Source: Rotaria sordida (Eukaryota > Rotifera > Eurotatoria > Philodinida > Philodinidae). From it: 64,000 nucleotides of DNA. The notes under the pieces were generated by a model, which saw nothing but the letters and a program-made list of their open reading frames with translations, was not told the DNA's origin and ran no database searches. Where the stretch lies: assembly GCA_905250125.1 (NCBI GenBank), contig CAJNOL010000984.1, positions 25,059 to 89,058 on the forward strand, given 5' to 3'. Every line of letters begins with the position of its first letter. Within the stretch, counting starts at the first letter, position 1. The translations under genes were made by a program, and so were the position numbers. Shown in pieces: positions 53,401 through 64,000 of this stretch.

Positions 53401-54779
53401 CTACATGCTATTCGATAGAGAAAAGAAAGAGCTTTCATTTGATATATTATTAGTCAAATTAAATGAGCTGAAGAATGTGAAGAAACTTTCCATATGAACA
53501 CTACATAGTATAATACTATTGAAGATTGATAAATGTTGATTTTTTGTGTCAACCACCCACAGTTGAAATGAGGTAAATCCATCTAATTTTAGTTATAATG
53601 AACTTCTATTATTTGAATTGACTATTAATAAAATAGGAAAGTCTATTTTAAGAAGCGACAAATTTCATCACTTAATGACTTTTGCACGTTTTTCTTTTTT
53701 AGAAAAATTTGTAAAAGTTTTCAATTTCTACATGACATTGTTCTTATAGGAACGAGAGATCTAATTACGGTCAGAAATGACCGTGACTCGAAATTATTTT
53801 GCACGCTTCTAATTTTAAGCTATATATGATTAGTTTGAAAATATATTGAATAGATTGCTGATGTAAATACACATGTTTTGTCGACTATAAACAAAAAAAA
53901 AAGAAAATTAATTTTATATATATTCAATAGAAAGAAGTATTTCTTATATTGAAAAAAAAAAATCTTTCTTTATTTTAATTAGTTATTTGCATGTTGTACC
54001 ATTTCAATGTTGTTGTTTTTTTGTATCAAATATTTTTTTCGAGTATTATTTATTGAATATAGCTTTGATACATTGTGCTCTGTGTTTGTTCACAATGAAT
54101 ATTTATTAAAAAAAGAGAGAAAAAAAAAAGAAGAAAAAAAATTAAATTATTCATTGCTATTTACTAATATGAATAATTGAAAACCATCTGAACAAGTCGG
54201 AAGTTATTTTTTTTCTTAGCTGTTGCCTTCCTTCGCTATAGTTTCACTTCCGGCAGAGTAGAGAAAAAGATATCAGCACGAGTGTCAGTGAAAAAAAATG
54301 AAATACAATGTAACAACAAGAATAAATTGATGAAATGAATAGACCATATGAAATGAAATTTATAATATACTGATATAACCTGCCATGATAATAGTAATGT
54401 CTTTTCTTTTTCTTGTTGTTCTTCTAATTGGAAATTGCTAAAATAAAAATGCGCACGAGGGGAAAAAAATCATGATTTTCTTTTTTCTATTTTGTCAATC
54501 CTCGCTCGTCAACTTATTTTCCTAATGACGGACAAGTCACAAATGCCTGGAGTGTTTTATATTTAATAATGAGTTACATGTCTTTCCTTTTTCTCTTCTC
54601 TTCTTCATGTCTTTAGAAAATTATCTTTTATATTTGCTCTGCACATCTTCTAGATAGACGACAATACTAGTCAAAAAAAAAAAAGGAAAAACAAAAAATT
54701 TTACTATTGGAATTATCAGTACACGATTATCTTTTGTTCTTTATATATATATATATAAACATTTATATATTTAAATAAT
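47416..54779. other. Long AT-rich intergenic region
   Basis: About 7.4 kb without a supported gene on either strand. Open frames at 47458-47885, 48124-48393, 51333-51838 and 52774-53004 are Phe/Lys/Ile-rich low-complexity artefacts. A small foldback lies at 50077-50292. It presumably holds upstream regulatory sequence of both the srGAP gene (minus) and PDE1 (plus), which are divergent. Confidence 0.45.
50077..50292. repeat. Small foldback element, arms about 70 bp
   Basis: ATTGTGTTCTAATAAAAATCC...ACTAAGCTATTGA at 50085-50140 is repeated inverted at 50225-50285 (TCAATAGCTTAGT...GGATTTTCTTTTAGAATACAAT). A short non-coding loop separates the arms. Confidence 0.65.
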
Positions 54780-57700
54780 ATGAATCGATCGAATGATTTT
54801 TCACGAGGAAATCCAGAAAATTCTTCAATGACAACAATAAATATTCTTAGTCGTCTTCGTATGGCTACTGAACAAATACGAAAAGTACAAACAAATTTAA
54901 GTAATAATGGTGAGTAATAAATATTTTTTCTTTGGTTGTTTTGATATTCTATATAAACTAATTTTTAATATATCGGAACAAAAAACAATCCGACTTTTGA
55001 ATGATTTAAATTTTTTCTTAGTTCATTTTTAGGTATGTTAGAATATGCAGAAATATTGGATAATGTTGGTAAAGAATTTGATGGTATGTTTACATTTCTT
55101 TTTTTAGAGATTTGTTTTGTATGTAACAAGAAACAAAAAAATACTTAAGATTATGTTATTTTTAATAAGAAAACAGCTGAGAGTAATTATATCATACAAC
55201 ATCCTACATCTTGAATTACATAGGAAAAAGAAAATAATCTTTTGTGTTATATTAATTATATAGTATCTTTGATTAGTTTTTCTTTAATCATATATTTATA
55301 CTAATAGATTGGTGAGTTGAATAAGTTTTTTCTTTTTTAAAATAATTTCTATATTTGACATATGCCAGATATTCTATTTTATGTTTTTAATTAATTAAAA
55401 AGAAAAATTTATTTCTATTTATTCAAGGAATTCTTTATAATCTTGTTGATATACTTTCTGATGATACAAGACAAAGTGAAATAAATATAACATCAAATGA
55501 TGGACAAATAAGTAAATGGTTAGAACAAACATTTTCATCTAAACAACAACGTACAATAACAACAGCAGGACGTTTTGAATCTATAAAAGCTATTATTCAA
55601 GCATCATCATTTGTTAATGCATTACAAAAACAATTACGTATGCATACGAAAGAATCAATTGCTACAATATTTCATTTACCAGTTGATATAAATCAATTAA
55701 ATCATTGGTCATTTAATATTATGGAATATAATGATCCAATTACATTTACTATTTTACTTATATTTGATGCACATGATCTTATATCACATTATCGAATTGA
55801 TCTTGAGGTTTTAAAAAATTTGGCTCATGCACTTGCTGAAGGTTATACAAGTATGTCAACAAAATAAATAACTAAATAATGAAATTATTATTTATTTTAT
55901 TTAGAATTTCGAGCACCTTATCATAATGATTATCATGGAGCTGATGTTCTTCAAACAACACATTGTTTCTTAACTAAAAGTAATTTATTACATGTTTTTA
56001 CACAACTTGAAATAACTGCATTAGTAAGTTAAATATAATTATTCATTTGAATGAAGTTCGTTTTCTTTTTGTTTTGAATAGTTATTTGCTGCTATTATTC
56101 ATGATTTTGAACATCCAGGTTTAAATAATAATTATCTTGTTAGAACAAAAAGTGATTTAGCTTTGATTTATAATGATTTTAGTGTTCTTGGTAAGAACAA
56201 AAAAAAAAAGTTTTCATAATTGACATGATTTCTAGTTCTCGAAGAGAATATCCCGGATTAGTAGTATCTCCTATCTTGAGATATGAAATATTCGAAATCG
56301 ACATTTCGTCAGAAATAATTTTTGAACTTTTCCAATAATCTTATTTTTTTTGTAATGGAAGAAATACCTAAATGTTTCAGCAGCATAACCAAGGAAGGGA
56401 TAAATGGGCAATTGCCTATTGAAATTTTACTTTTTCAGAATTGTTTTATTGATTTTTGAATTAGATAGTAACTCTATTTTGTTTTCTTCCATCTGAATCA
56501 CATATGCACTTTTTTGATTGTTCTTTCTGTGAAGAATGAAGAAAAGAATCGCTTCTGATATTTTCATCAGAGTTGCTAGATGGAAAACTTAAAAATTACA
56601 ATTTTTTTTTTGCGAAATCGGATATTAATCAGAAAGAGTAATTTTTTGCAAACCAAGGACTATCATGTTGACATACTTGCACAAAAGGCTTCACTTTTTT
56701 TTTTCTTTTATCAACTCATACTTTGTTTCCAAAAGTATTTCATAGTAAAGAAAGACAATACTACTATTATATAGCTTAGACTAAAAGATCGTGTACTCTA
56801 AACTAAGGAGATTGATCATAGTCGGATCAAATGAATGCTCTCATTGCTAAAACCGACTAATTAAAAATATGAGCTGTCAATAGCGTACACACACATACAC
56901 ACTGAGATATTCGAGTTTCAACAAGTTTACAGTTTGTTATGTGCCTACACTACGAAATTTTATCAACGTTTAGTTTTCTTTTTTTGTCATGGTTGGATGA
57001 AACACAACTATTTACATAAGACGAAAATAATATCACGCATATTAAAAAAGCAAATTCTACTAAGTCTAAGATAATATTTTTTTTAATTATAAGGATAATA
57101 AACAAAAAAAATTCGAAAAAAGAAAACTAAACGTTGATGAAATTTTGTAGTATGGGCACATGACAAAACTATAAATATCTCGGTCTGTGTATGCTATTGA
57201 CATCTAATGTGTTAAACTCGTTGATCTGTGAGTGAGAGCACTCATTTGATTCGATTAAAATTCCATATTATTTTTCAAGTTTTCTTTTGTTCAAAATTCC
57301 TTCAATAAATGTTTTTGAGCTAAAATATGTTTGCAAAATCGTTCAAAAAAAAAAATAATTAACATTCATTCTTAAATTCAGCAACGCAAAAATTTACTGA
57401 TATATTAAAGCACTTGTCAGTTGCTGCAGAATTTAGAAATTACAAAAGATTAAACAAGGAAAGAAGGTAGCAGAATACAGATCTATAATATTATTTGAAG
57501 AATCCTCAACACTAACTTATGCATGTTGTTTTTTTACGTTATTAGTAGTTTGTTGGCTCAAAAAAGTTTTGGCCTATCAATCCATTTTCCCTACTAGTCT
57601 AAAAATTCTGTTTACGCCGTTGAAATGTTTAGAGACAAAACAAGTGTATTGAATTGTAAATTGCCAATTTTTTTTTCTTTCATATTCGTTTAATTTATTT

Positions 57701-60700
57701 TCTTCTTAAATTATATTGTATGACTCTCGGAAAAAAATTCAAATTAGCAATTTGACATGATATCTAGTTACATTCATGCGGAAGACGAATTGAGATTTAT
57801 TTCATGGCTAAATGATCGCTTAACATAGGTTATATTTGGACCGAATGAAATCGAAAATATTTTACACTCATGTTGAGTTGCTTCAAGGCAATAGTTTAAG
57901 GTCTATAATCTCAAGCTATTCATATGCTTATCAATAATTAGGTTTATTGAGGTTTTCGGAAAGTCAAAGAGGAAAATCACAAGTCGCTCATTGCTGTTGT
58001 TATCGAGTTCTTAAGGTTACAGTCACTTGTCTTTAATTCAGGTGTGAATATTAGTTAATTTGTCGAAAACAGTTGTGCAAATTTTTCACTCACAAGTACA
58101 AGGTTTAAAAGTTGATATCTATGTAGAAGGTTAAAGAGTTCAAATATCGTGATTTTACTCGGACGAATAAAATGTCTTGAAAACCAATGATTGATAAAAA
58201 AAAATAAAACTTTGAAAATATTTAAAGAATGTTTAGTAAATTAAGATGAATGAAAGCTTGAGAAAGTAGTCGAGGCCTATTTCTGTTCGATAAAAGAGCG
58301 TTGTAAAACTTTTTTATCCAATGATAGAGCTTTTTGTCCTCTTTCGAGTCGTATATAACTTATTTTTATAACATGCTCATAAACAAAATGACACAATAGA
58401 AAAGAGAAGCATTCTTAGAAAAAAAATCTTTACTTTTCGTGAAATCCAGAAAAATGGGCGTAAAATAATCATCCCTATTTTCCTTCGATAAACACGTTTC
58501 GGAAAGAATATTTTTTTTTATCAGTTGATAGGAAATTTTCTCCTCTTTCAAGCAATGTACGATTTATGTTTGTTACACATTTGTAAATGAAATGATGCAA
58601 GAGAAAACAAGAAACATGCGTGCAATGAATTTGTAATTCTTATATCAACTCGTCGAAAGCACCTTTTTAGACAATGATTAATTCGATTTTCATGGACACA
58701 TTAAAAATATTCTATAAAACGACAATTAATTATAATTAACTATCATCTACAAGATGTTTTTGACGAATGGCATATAAAAATTACAAATTTCTTTCTTGAA
58801 AGTTTTTCTTTTTTCTTATCTCGTTTCATTTACCAATGTATGACAAATATGAATCATACATTATTCAAAAGAGGAGAAAATTTCCTATCAACTAATAAAA
58901 AAAATATTCTTTTCAGAACCTATTTATCGAAGAGATATAAGGATCGACATTTTGTGCTATTACTTTTACATCATATGTTATTTTGAAACATCGAAATCTC
59001 ATATATTGTCGGGTATGATCTGAAATCCGAACCGATCTGGCAATATTTTGTTTTCATACCCGATATCAGATCCGAGCCAGTTGCAGGACACTAATATGAG
59101 TGTCGGTGTGTGGAGGATACAAGAAGATCAATATCGATATTCACCTTTTATTTCTATCGCTTAAAAGTAAATGTCCTGAAAAATAGTCAACGTCTACTTT
59201 ACTTTTACATGACATTATCACAAAAATTAGAAGAATTACAGATAATTCATATTCTTTTTTTTGTCATACAACTGAAAGCTTTTGTTCGTTTATTATAAAC
59301 TTCTCGACTATTTTTCGAGTACTCGAAATTGGAATAGAATGAACAAAAAATTCAAATTTTCGACTGCTAATCACACTCATCGTATGCTTTTTAAAGTCTT
59401 ACTAGGAATAAAATTCATATGCTAGTAGACATTATAATCATATCAATTGGCATATTCATATCTATCATATTCTAGACTTTTTTTACTTATTAGATTTTTT
59501 AGTATAACCGTATTCATTACATTTTATTATGTAATTTAAAATTTGATTATTATTGTTATTATTATTTGTCTAGAAAATCATCATTCAAGTTCAATATTTA
59601 AACTTTTACGTGATAAAAATTTAAATATTTGGTTAAATATGAATTCTGATGAATATCGAATATTTCGTTCACTTGTTATATCTCTTGTACTTGCAACTGA
59701 TATGGCTAATCATGCATCACTTATTGATCGTATGTCAACATATTTCTTTTTTAAAGAAACAAATTCAACAACAACAACACCAGATTCAAAAACTTTATTA
59801 CAAATAATATTACATGCTGCTGATATTTCAAATGCAGCTAAACCATGGCCAATTTATATTCAATCAGCTGAAAAAATTACGGAAGAATTTTTTCTACAAG
59901 GTGATCTTGAAAAAGTCTATTATGATGATAATAAACCAACATTTGATCGAGAATCAACTGATGTTGTACAATTACAAATTGGATTTATTTCACATATTGT
60001 CTATCCAACAGTAAGTGGAATATATTGCTTTTATATATGAAATGTTTTATTTGTTTTTTTTATAGTGAATCTAAAAGAATATTATTTTCAGTATTTTCTA
60101 TTTAAAGTAGACAGTATACAAGTGAAGATCAATGAAATTTAAATTGCATCTTGTTGAAAACCGTTATCCTGAAACATTTCTAAAAGATATTCAAAAAACA
60201 AGAATATCTTCTATAAATCAAGCCTAATGAGTATTGACTTATGAGCATAAGATATTATATCCATATCTCAATGGAATCAACCTGAATTTTTAACGAGCAG
60301 CAATACCAGTATCGATTTCATTTCTGCATCTGTATTACAGGTGTATATCCGAATTAAAAGTATACCTAAGAAAATCAGAATTATTTTTGATTATCGGTTT
60401 ACAAATGTCATTTTGCTTATGGAACCACACATATTTTCCAGGATAATTTGATTGAAAACATAATCTAATACTCCCGATCATTTTCAGTCGTAATTTGATG
60501 TTAATCTGTTCAATCGGTTAAAATCTAATTCAGGAATTATCATTCGATTATCAACGATTTAATAGGGTAGTAATTTGATTTTAATCGATAAAATTATTCC
60601 CTGGAATTTCACATATTTTGCAGGCTAATATTACTCATTAAAAAAGTCAAACATAGATCAAATATTTACAAAAAATGTATTTTATTTCAGTACTATGAGA

Positions 60701-61788
60701 TCTAGTATTTAGAAAATAAACTTACTTATCATACTGCTTCTGTTTGAGACTATTTCACATTTGAACGGTCGTCATGAGTAGTAAAAAAGTCAATTTTGAT
60801 TCGGTTTTTCATTCTTTACTTGCTGAGTTATCGACGTTTTACTTGTTCATAGTACCACGGAAAACCGGAATGATTGAATTTTGAGATGAAATTTTGTTCA
60901 TAGATAGGTCTTATGACCATCAGAAAAATTTCAAAGTTGGAGCTAGAACAAATGCATTTGTATGGAGATATTAGCTCGTCATAGAAACGTTCTCCTTTAG
61001 AAATACAGTCCAAAATAGAAGTTTCTTTAAAATGTAAATATCTTAGCAAGGATGCGTTCGTTTCTAGCTCACACTTAAGAGCGTTTTGTAGTGGCTATAT
61101 GATCTATCTATCATAGATGTCCATCGCGGCTGAGAATCTGCCGCTGCCACACTGTGGCGATAATCAAGAAAATACACCACAACGCGATGAACCGTAAAAA
61201 AAGTTGTTGCCGACGTGGCGACATTGTAAAAATCTCTCCGGCACCGTTATGTTTTTTGAAAAAATTTGCCACCGCCACGGTGGTAGCATCGCCGTGGACA
61301 CTTCTGCTATGTATAGACAAAATTTCAGCTCGAAATTCAATCATTCGGGTTCTTTTTACTAGTCATCATGACCAATCATATGTGAAATAAATTTATTAGA
61401 GACGAGTACAGGAGGATATCACAAAAGTCATGATCACATTTTACATGCATATAACTTCATTATTGATTCAACTTAATTGAATACTTCTTTTTGTTTTTTT
61501 TAGTTTGATGTTTTATCTAAAGTACTTCAAATAGATTCTCTTGATCATAGTTCTAAACTTACAACAACAAAAACCATATCAACATTTCCATGGCAATATG
61601 ATTTACAATTAAATTTAGAAACATGGCGACAAGTATCAAAAGACAATGATGTTCAGCAAATTTTAATTAATAAAAAACCTCTTAAACTTAATTTGGAAAA
61701 TTTACAAACATATGTTGAAAAAGCGAAAGATCGTTTAAAAAGACGTTCACAACATGAATTATTACTTCGTGGTACACCTTCTGTATAA
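54780..61788 (+). CDS. PDE1: PDE1-type (Ca2+/calmodulin-dependent family) cyclic nucleotide phosphodiesterase
   Basis: Seven exons (54780-54909, 55033-55083, 55428-55850, 55905-56023, 56082-56190, 59574-60010, 61504-61788) join in phase to 517 aa; human PDE1A is about 545. The N-terminal regulatory part retains the PDE1 signature SKWLEQTF...GRFESIKAIIQA. The catalytic domain has the metal/proton-relay HNDYHGADV (208-216), HDFEH (248-252) and LHAADISNAAKPW (H358, D361), and the purine-clamp LQIGFI (Q412, F415). VLENHHSS matches PDE1. The enzyme hydrolyses cAMP/cGMP in the cytosol. Calmodulin-binding helices near the N-terminus are plausible (residues 22-40 basic/hydrophobic) but unproven. AATAAA lies at 61828. 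Introns 5 (3.4 kb) and 6 (1.5 kb) are swollen by foldback repeats. Confidence 0.95.
56815..57265. repeat. Foldback element in PDE1 intron 5 (first)
   Basis: TCGGATCAAATGAATGCTCTC and TGTCAATAGCGTACACA, then CATCAACGTTTAGTTTTCTTTTTT-like blocks, recur inverted at 57113-57265. The arms are about 170 bp and the centre is AT-rich and non-coding. Confidence 0.7.
58450..58960. repeat. Foldback element in PDE1 intron 5 (second)
   Basis: AAAGAATATTTTTTTTTATC followed by AGTTGATAGGAAATTTTCTC and CTCTTT is repeated inverted at 58868-58915, with similarity running outward for more than 100 bp. Ends are approximate. Confidence 0.68.
60749..61393. repeat. Nested foldback with GC-rich core in PDE1 intron 6
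   Basis: The outer arms (TATTTCACAT, GTCATGA-TAGTAAAAA, GGAATGATTGAATTT, GAAATTTTGT) lie at about 60749-60915 and, inverted, at about 61303-61393. The core at 61118-61310 is strikingly GC-rich and itself palindromic (AGATGTCCATCGCGG versus CATCGCCGTGGACACTTCT). Open frames across the core on both strands follow from its composition. Confidence 0.65.
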
Positions 61789-62036
61789 AACCATCGATAT
61801 TAAACATTTTTCCAAACCTTATTTTTTAATAAAAACAACTATGACATAAATTTTCATTTAGATTGAGTAGTGTTCTATCTATTTATGTTTACGATTTTGA
61901 TATACTGTTGCGTACTGAATAAACTCATATATGACAAAATTACTTCATTCTATATTGCAATTTAAACCCAAGTGAATGGGGTACGGCCAGAAAATGGAAG
62001 GAACTTAGAAGCAGGAATCTAATGAATGGATTTATC
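61789..62036. other. 3' region of PDE1
   Basis: Contains AATAAA at 61828 and 61918. No other feature is seen. Confidence 0.5.
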
Positions 62037-62559
62037 ATCAATGTGAAGCTAGCACGGCGACCAATCAGCGCTCGAGCATAATTTATCATTCCTAGTCTAT
62101 AAATTACCACAGAAAACTTCTTTAGCAACCAAACGCTTTTTTTTCTCAAGTCCGACAAAAATTGATCATCTCTTAAAAATATATCATCCAAACTTTCTAA
62201 AAAAACAAAATTCTCATCAATTCAAAAAAAAAATCACGAACATTCGCTAGAGGGACGCCTTCATGTGAAGCTACCACGACGGATTCAAGTAAGCTCGGAA
62301 TCCGCCAGGTTTGGACTCAGAAAGGCAGCACCTAGCTGTGGGTGCCCACGTACCCGTTACCCACCACCTAAATCCGTCGTGGTAGCTTCACATGAATGTT
62401 GTCATTTAAATTCCGTTGCTAAGGTTAGCCATTTCCAAATTATCAGCCTCCAATGTGATGTTTTTTGGTTTTCGGTTTTCTGATTGGTCGTTCGTTCCAC
62501 CAATAGACTTTTTTCTCTCGTCGTGGTAATTCGTCGCGTCGTGCTAGCTTCACATCGAT
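62037..62559. mobile_element. Mutator-like non-autonomous element with 9-bp target duplication
   Basis: The termini ATCAATGTGAAGCTAGCACG and its near-complement CGTGCTAGCTTCACATCGAT are bracketed by identical 9-bp direct repeats GGATTTATC (62028-62036 and 62560-62568). A 9-bp duplication is typical of Mutator/MULE transposases. Inside lies a second, perfect 26-bp inverted repeat (62260-62285 and 62371-62396; core TGAAGCTACCACGACGGATT) that is a variant of the outer terminus. The 523-bp body has no transposase. Confidence 0.78.
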
Positions 62560-62917
62560 GGATTTATCCAGTTCTGGTCGACAACCGAATACGACAATTA
62601 GATGTCTATTTGCAAGTTCCTATCATTTTACAAATCATCAAATGTTAAACTGGATAATTCCATAGTGAAATAAATTTCAAGTTTGACTAAGAATAGGAAA
62701 AAAATAGAACATATTATGAACTTTATACCAAACAGAGATACTGGATAAAACAAATTGGCATCAGAAAACAAAAAGTACCTACTTCTCGTCCGTCTTTCAA
62801 GTAACAGGAGATGAGTCTGTTATTTTGTTCATAAAGCCACATTACGAAAGCTTCTTATTAGAAAATACAGTAACTGCTTTGAACATTTGACTTTCTAACC
62901 TAAATTAGACACAAATG
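62560..62917. other. Spacer, nothing recognised
   Basis: No coding or repeat feature was seen beyond the flanking target duplication. Confidence 0.4.
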
Positions 62918-63545
62918 TTACTCGTCTAGATCACTTTCTCTATCACCTATCAAAATAATCTTTTTATTTATTGATGAAGCAACTTTACTACTTTTGTCTA
63001 TACTACTTACAGAAATTTTTTGTGCATGTTCAATGATATATGCGATCATTTCTTTTACATTTTGAACTGGTACTTTGTCTATAATTGTTTTTAATATTGA
63101 AATATTCATCATTGATTGTAACTGAATACTACCAATATATATATATATATATACCAAGTATTTCACCGATAGGTCACCATACAGAAGTAGAGAAACTATC
63201 GACTATTTCGAACACACTTAATATCCTAAACAGAACAGAGCAACAATCACTCAAGGATGAAGCAAGTAGAATGAACGACAATACTCATTTATAATACCAT
63301 CCGGGTTGAATATTTGCTGTTTCTGTGCTGAACCTAATGAATGGCCTACGACAGCTGCTATTTGCCGTTTCAATTTCAAAATATGTGTTGTTAGTTCACG
63401 AACAAATAACACTTGATCCAGGGTGTGAGTGAAGTCTTCAATCACACCCACACCCGTTCAATCATACGTACAACAACTGTTACATCATTTACATCAACTA
63501 TTTCATTACCTGTTTCATCAAATACAAGTAACGCTCGTCTCTACG
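62918..63545 (-). pseudogene. Broken gene fragment interrupted by a telomere-like hairpin
   Basis: The minus strand reads LLVFDETGNEIVDVNDVTVV, which has the spacing of an EF-hand-like loop as in DRC8/EFCAB2. It is then interrupted by the 35-bp hairpin at 63421-63455, and continues DQVLFVRELTTHILKLKRQI, AAVVGHSLGSAQKQQ and FNPDGIINEYC. The parts before and after the hairpin are in the same frame if it is ignored. A further piece at 63113-62918 reads ILKTIIDKVPVQNVKEMIAY. A TA microsatellite at 63137-63153 and unrelated sequence separate these. No intact frame spans the locus, and the family is uncertain. Confidence 0.5.
63421..63455. repeat. Telomere-like hairpin C inserted in coding sequence
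   Basis: GGGTGTGAGTGAAG and CAATCACACCCACACCC form an almost perfect hairpin of 35 nt. It shares sequence with hairpins at 25051 and 25702. Its borders coincide with the disruption of the frame of the surrounding pseudogene. Confidence 0.75.
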
Positions 63546-64000
63546 ACTCGCTTCACCCTCGACTGAATTCATTCTATTCACTTTGACAAATATTATCAGA
63601 TAAATCGTCAGTTTGTGTCGGAATATGTAGTATGCGCACGATATTCTCATCATAGATTACATGTCTTTGGCTTTTATGAGAAATTGGTACGATTTTGAAT
63701 TAGTCGTCTTCACCACAACAATTGCCTCAGTTCTCTCGAAAAATACTCTATATTTCATTCAAAGCTTTACGCAAGAAAAGACGTGTCTACCTCGTAAATA
63801 AATGACGAGTCGCTCATCAGCGTCTCTCGAGGGCGCCAATTGAGACTCACTGATCCCAGATTCTATCTACTTGATCGAGCTCTTCTGAAAACTATTGTCC
63901 AATCTCTAGAAAGCTTTGCGAAAGAGAGGCTCATATCAATCTTAGAAACAAACGGCGAGTCATTCGTCGACGCCATTCGTGACTTGCCAGCTCCATATCC
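63546..64000. repeat. Divergent tandem repeat at window end, period about 149 bp
   Basis: AAAGCTTTACGCAAGA...GACGAGTCGCTCATCAGCGTC (from 63761) recurs as AAAGCTTTGCGAAAGA...GGCGAGTCATTCGTCGACGCC (from 63910). Less than two full copies are visible because the window ends. The patch is more GC-rich than the spacer around it. Confidence 0.45.

Noticed and set aside
53765..53790. Short palindrome CGGTCAGAAATGACCG
   Set aside because: The stem is only about 6 bp and not repeated nearby; expected by chance in this length of DNA.
61111..61390. Paired open frames (77 and 78 codons) in PDE1 intron 6
   Set aside because: They are mirror readings of the GC-rich palindromic core of a foldback, with no motif.
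62265..62483. 72-codon frame inside the Mutator-like element
   Set aside because: It spans both inner inverted repeats and reads repeat sequence; no protein-like conservation is seen.

Overview
The window is eukaryotic and very AT-rich. Most introns are short (about 50-70 nt, GT-AG), with a few of 0.6-3.4 kb. The genes are clearly metazoan: FEM1, a WWP/Itch-type C2-WW-HECT ubiquitin ligase, a slit-robo RhoGAP (srGAP) and a PDE1-type phosphodiesterase. Short introns, A/T-ending codons, abundant small foldback transposons and interstitial GGGTGTGGGTGTG-like hairpins fit a bdelloid rotifer best. That placement is inference; the sequence proves only a small-genome invertebrate.

Layout. 1-5.5 kb is repeat-rich: a decayed copy of the family whose intact member lies at 21-22 kb, then a large foldback repeat (about 690-3064). 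5.6-7.8 kb carries a three-exon Cys/His-finger protein. 8.35-9.0 kb has broken coding remnants. 10.3-12.7 kb is a compact cluster: a BTB protein, an HSD17B10-like short-chain dehydrogenase whose catalytic Lys is replaced by Ser, and a divergent WW-domain gene. 15.4-17.3 kb is FEM1 (minus). 18.5-19.2 kb holds a frameshifted U-box remnant. 21-22.3 kb is a 444-aa intronless orphan gene, followed by a small gene with a coilin-like N-terminus. 25-27.5 kb is a repeat area with two telomere-like hairpins and an 860-bp mariner-type element flanked by TA. 28.8-33.9 kb is the HECT ligase (plus), with a foldback in intron 2 and an antisense ORF in intron 5. 34.7-35.6 kb is a Tc1-type element. 37.8-39.4 kb encodes a secreted, Cys-rich, probably GPI-anchored protein (minus). 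40.1-41.1 kb is a dead transposase. 42.3-47.4 kb is an srGAP gene (minus) broken by a 100-N assembly gap where the F-BAR exons may lie. 47.5-54.7 kb is a gene-poor AT-rich spacer. 54.8-61.8 kb is PDE1 (plus) with three foldback insertions in its introns. 62-64 kb holds a nested inverted-repeat element with a 9-bp target duplication and a pseudogene split by a 35-bp hairpin.

No operon-like or co-transferred module is evident. FEM1 (CUL2 receptor), the HECT ligase and the U-box relic are ubiquitin factors, srGAP and PDE1 are signalling proteins, and their proximity is probably chance. The most notable points are the K-to-S change in the dehydrogenase, a 61-nt frame-breaking candidate cassette exon in srGAP, the telomere-like hairpin that interrupts a coding frame exactly, and many independent foldback elements inside introns. 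Exon joins were checked by hand for reading phase; homology calls are from memory of family motifs, without database searches.
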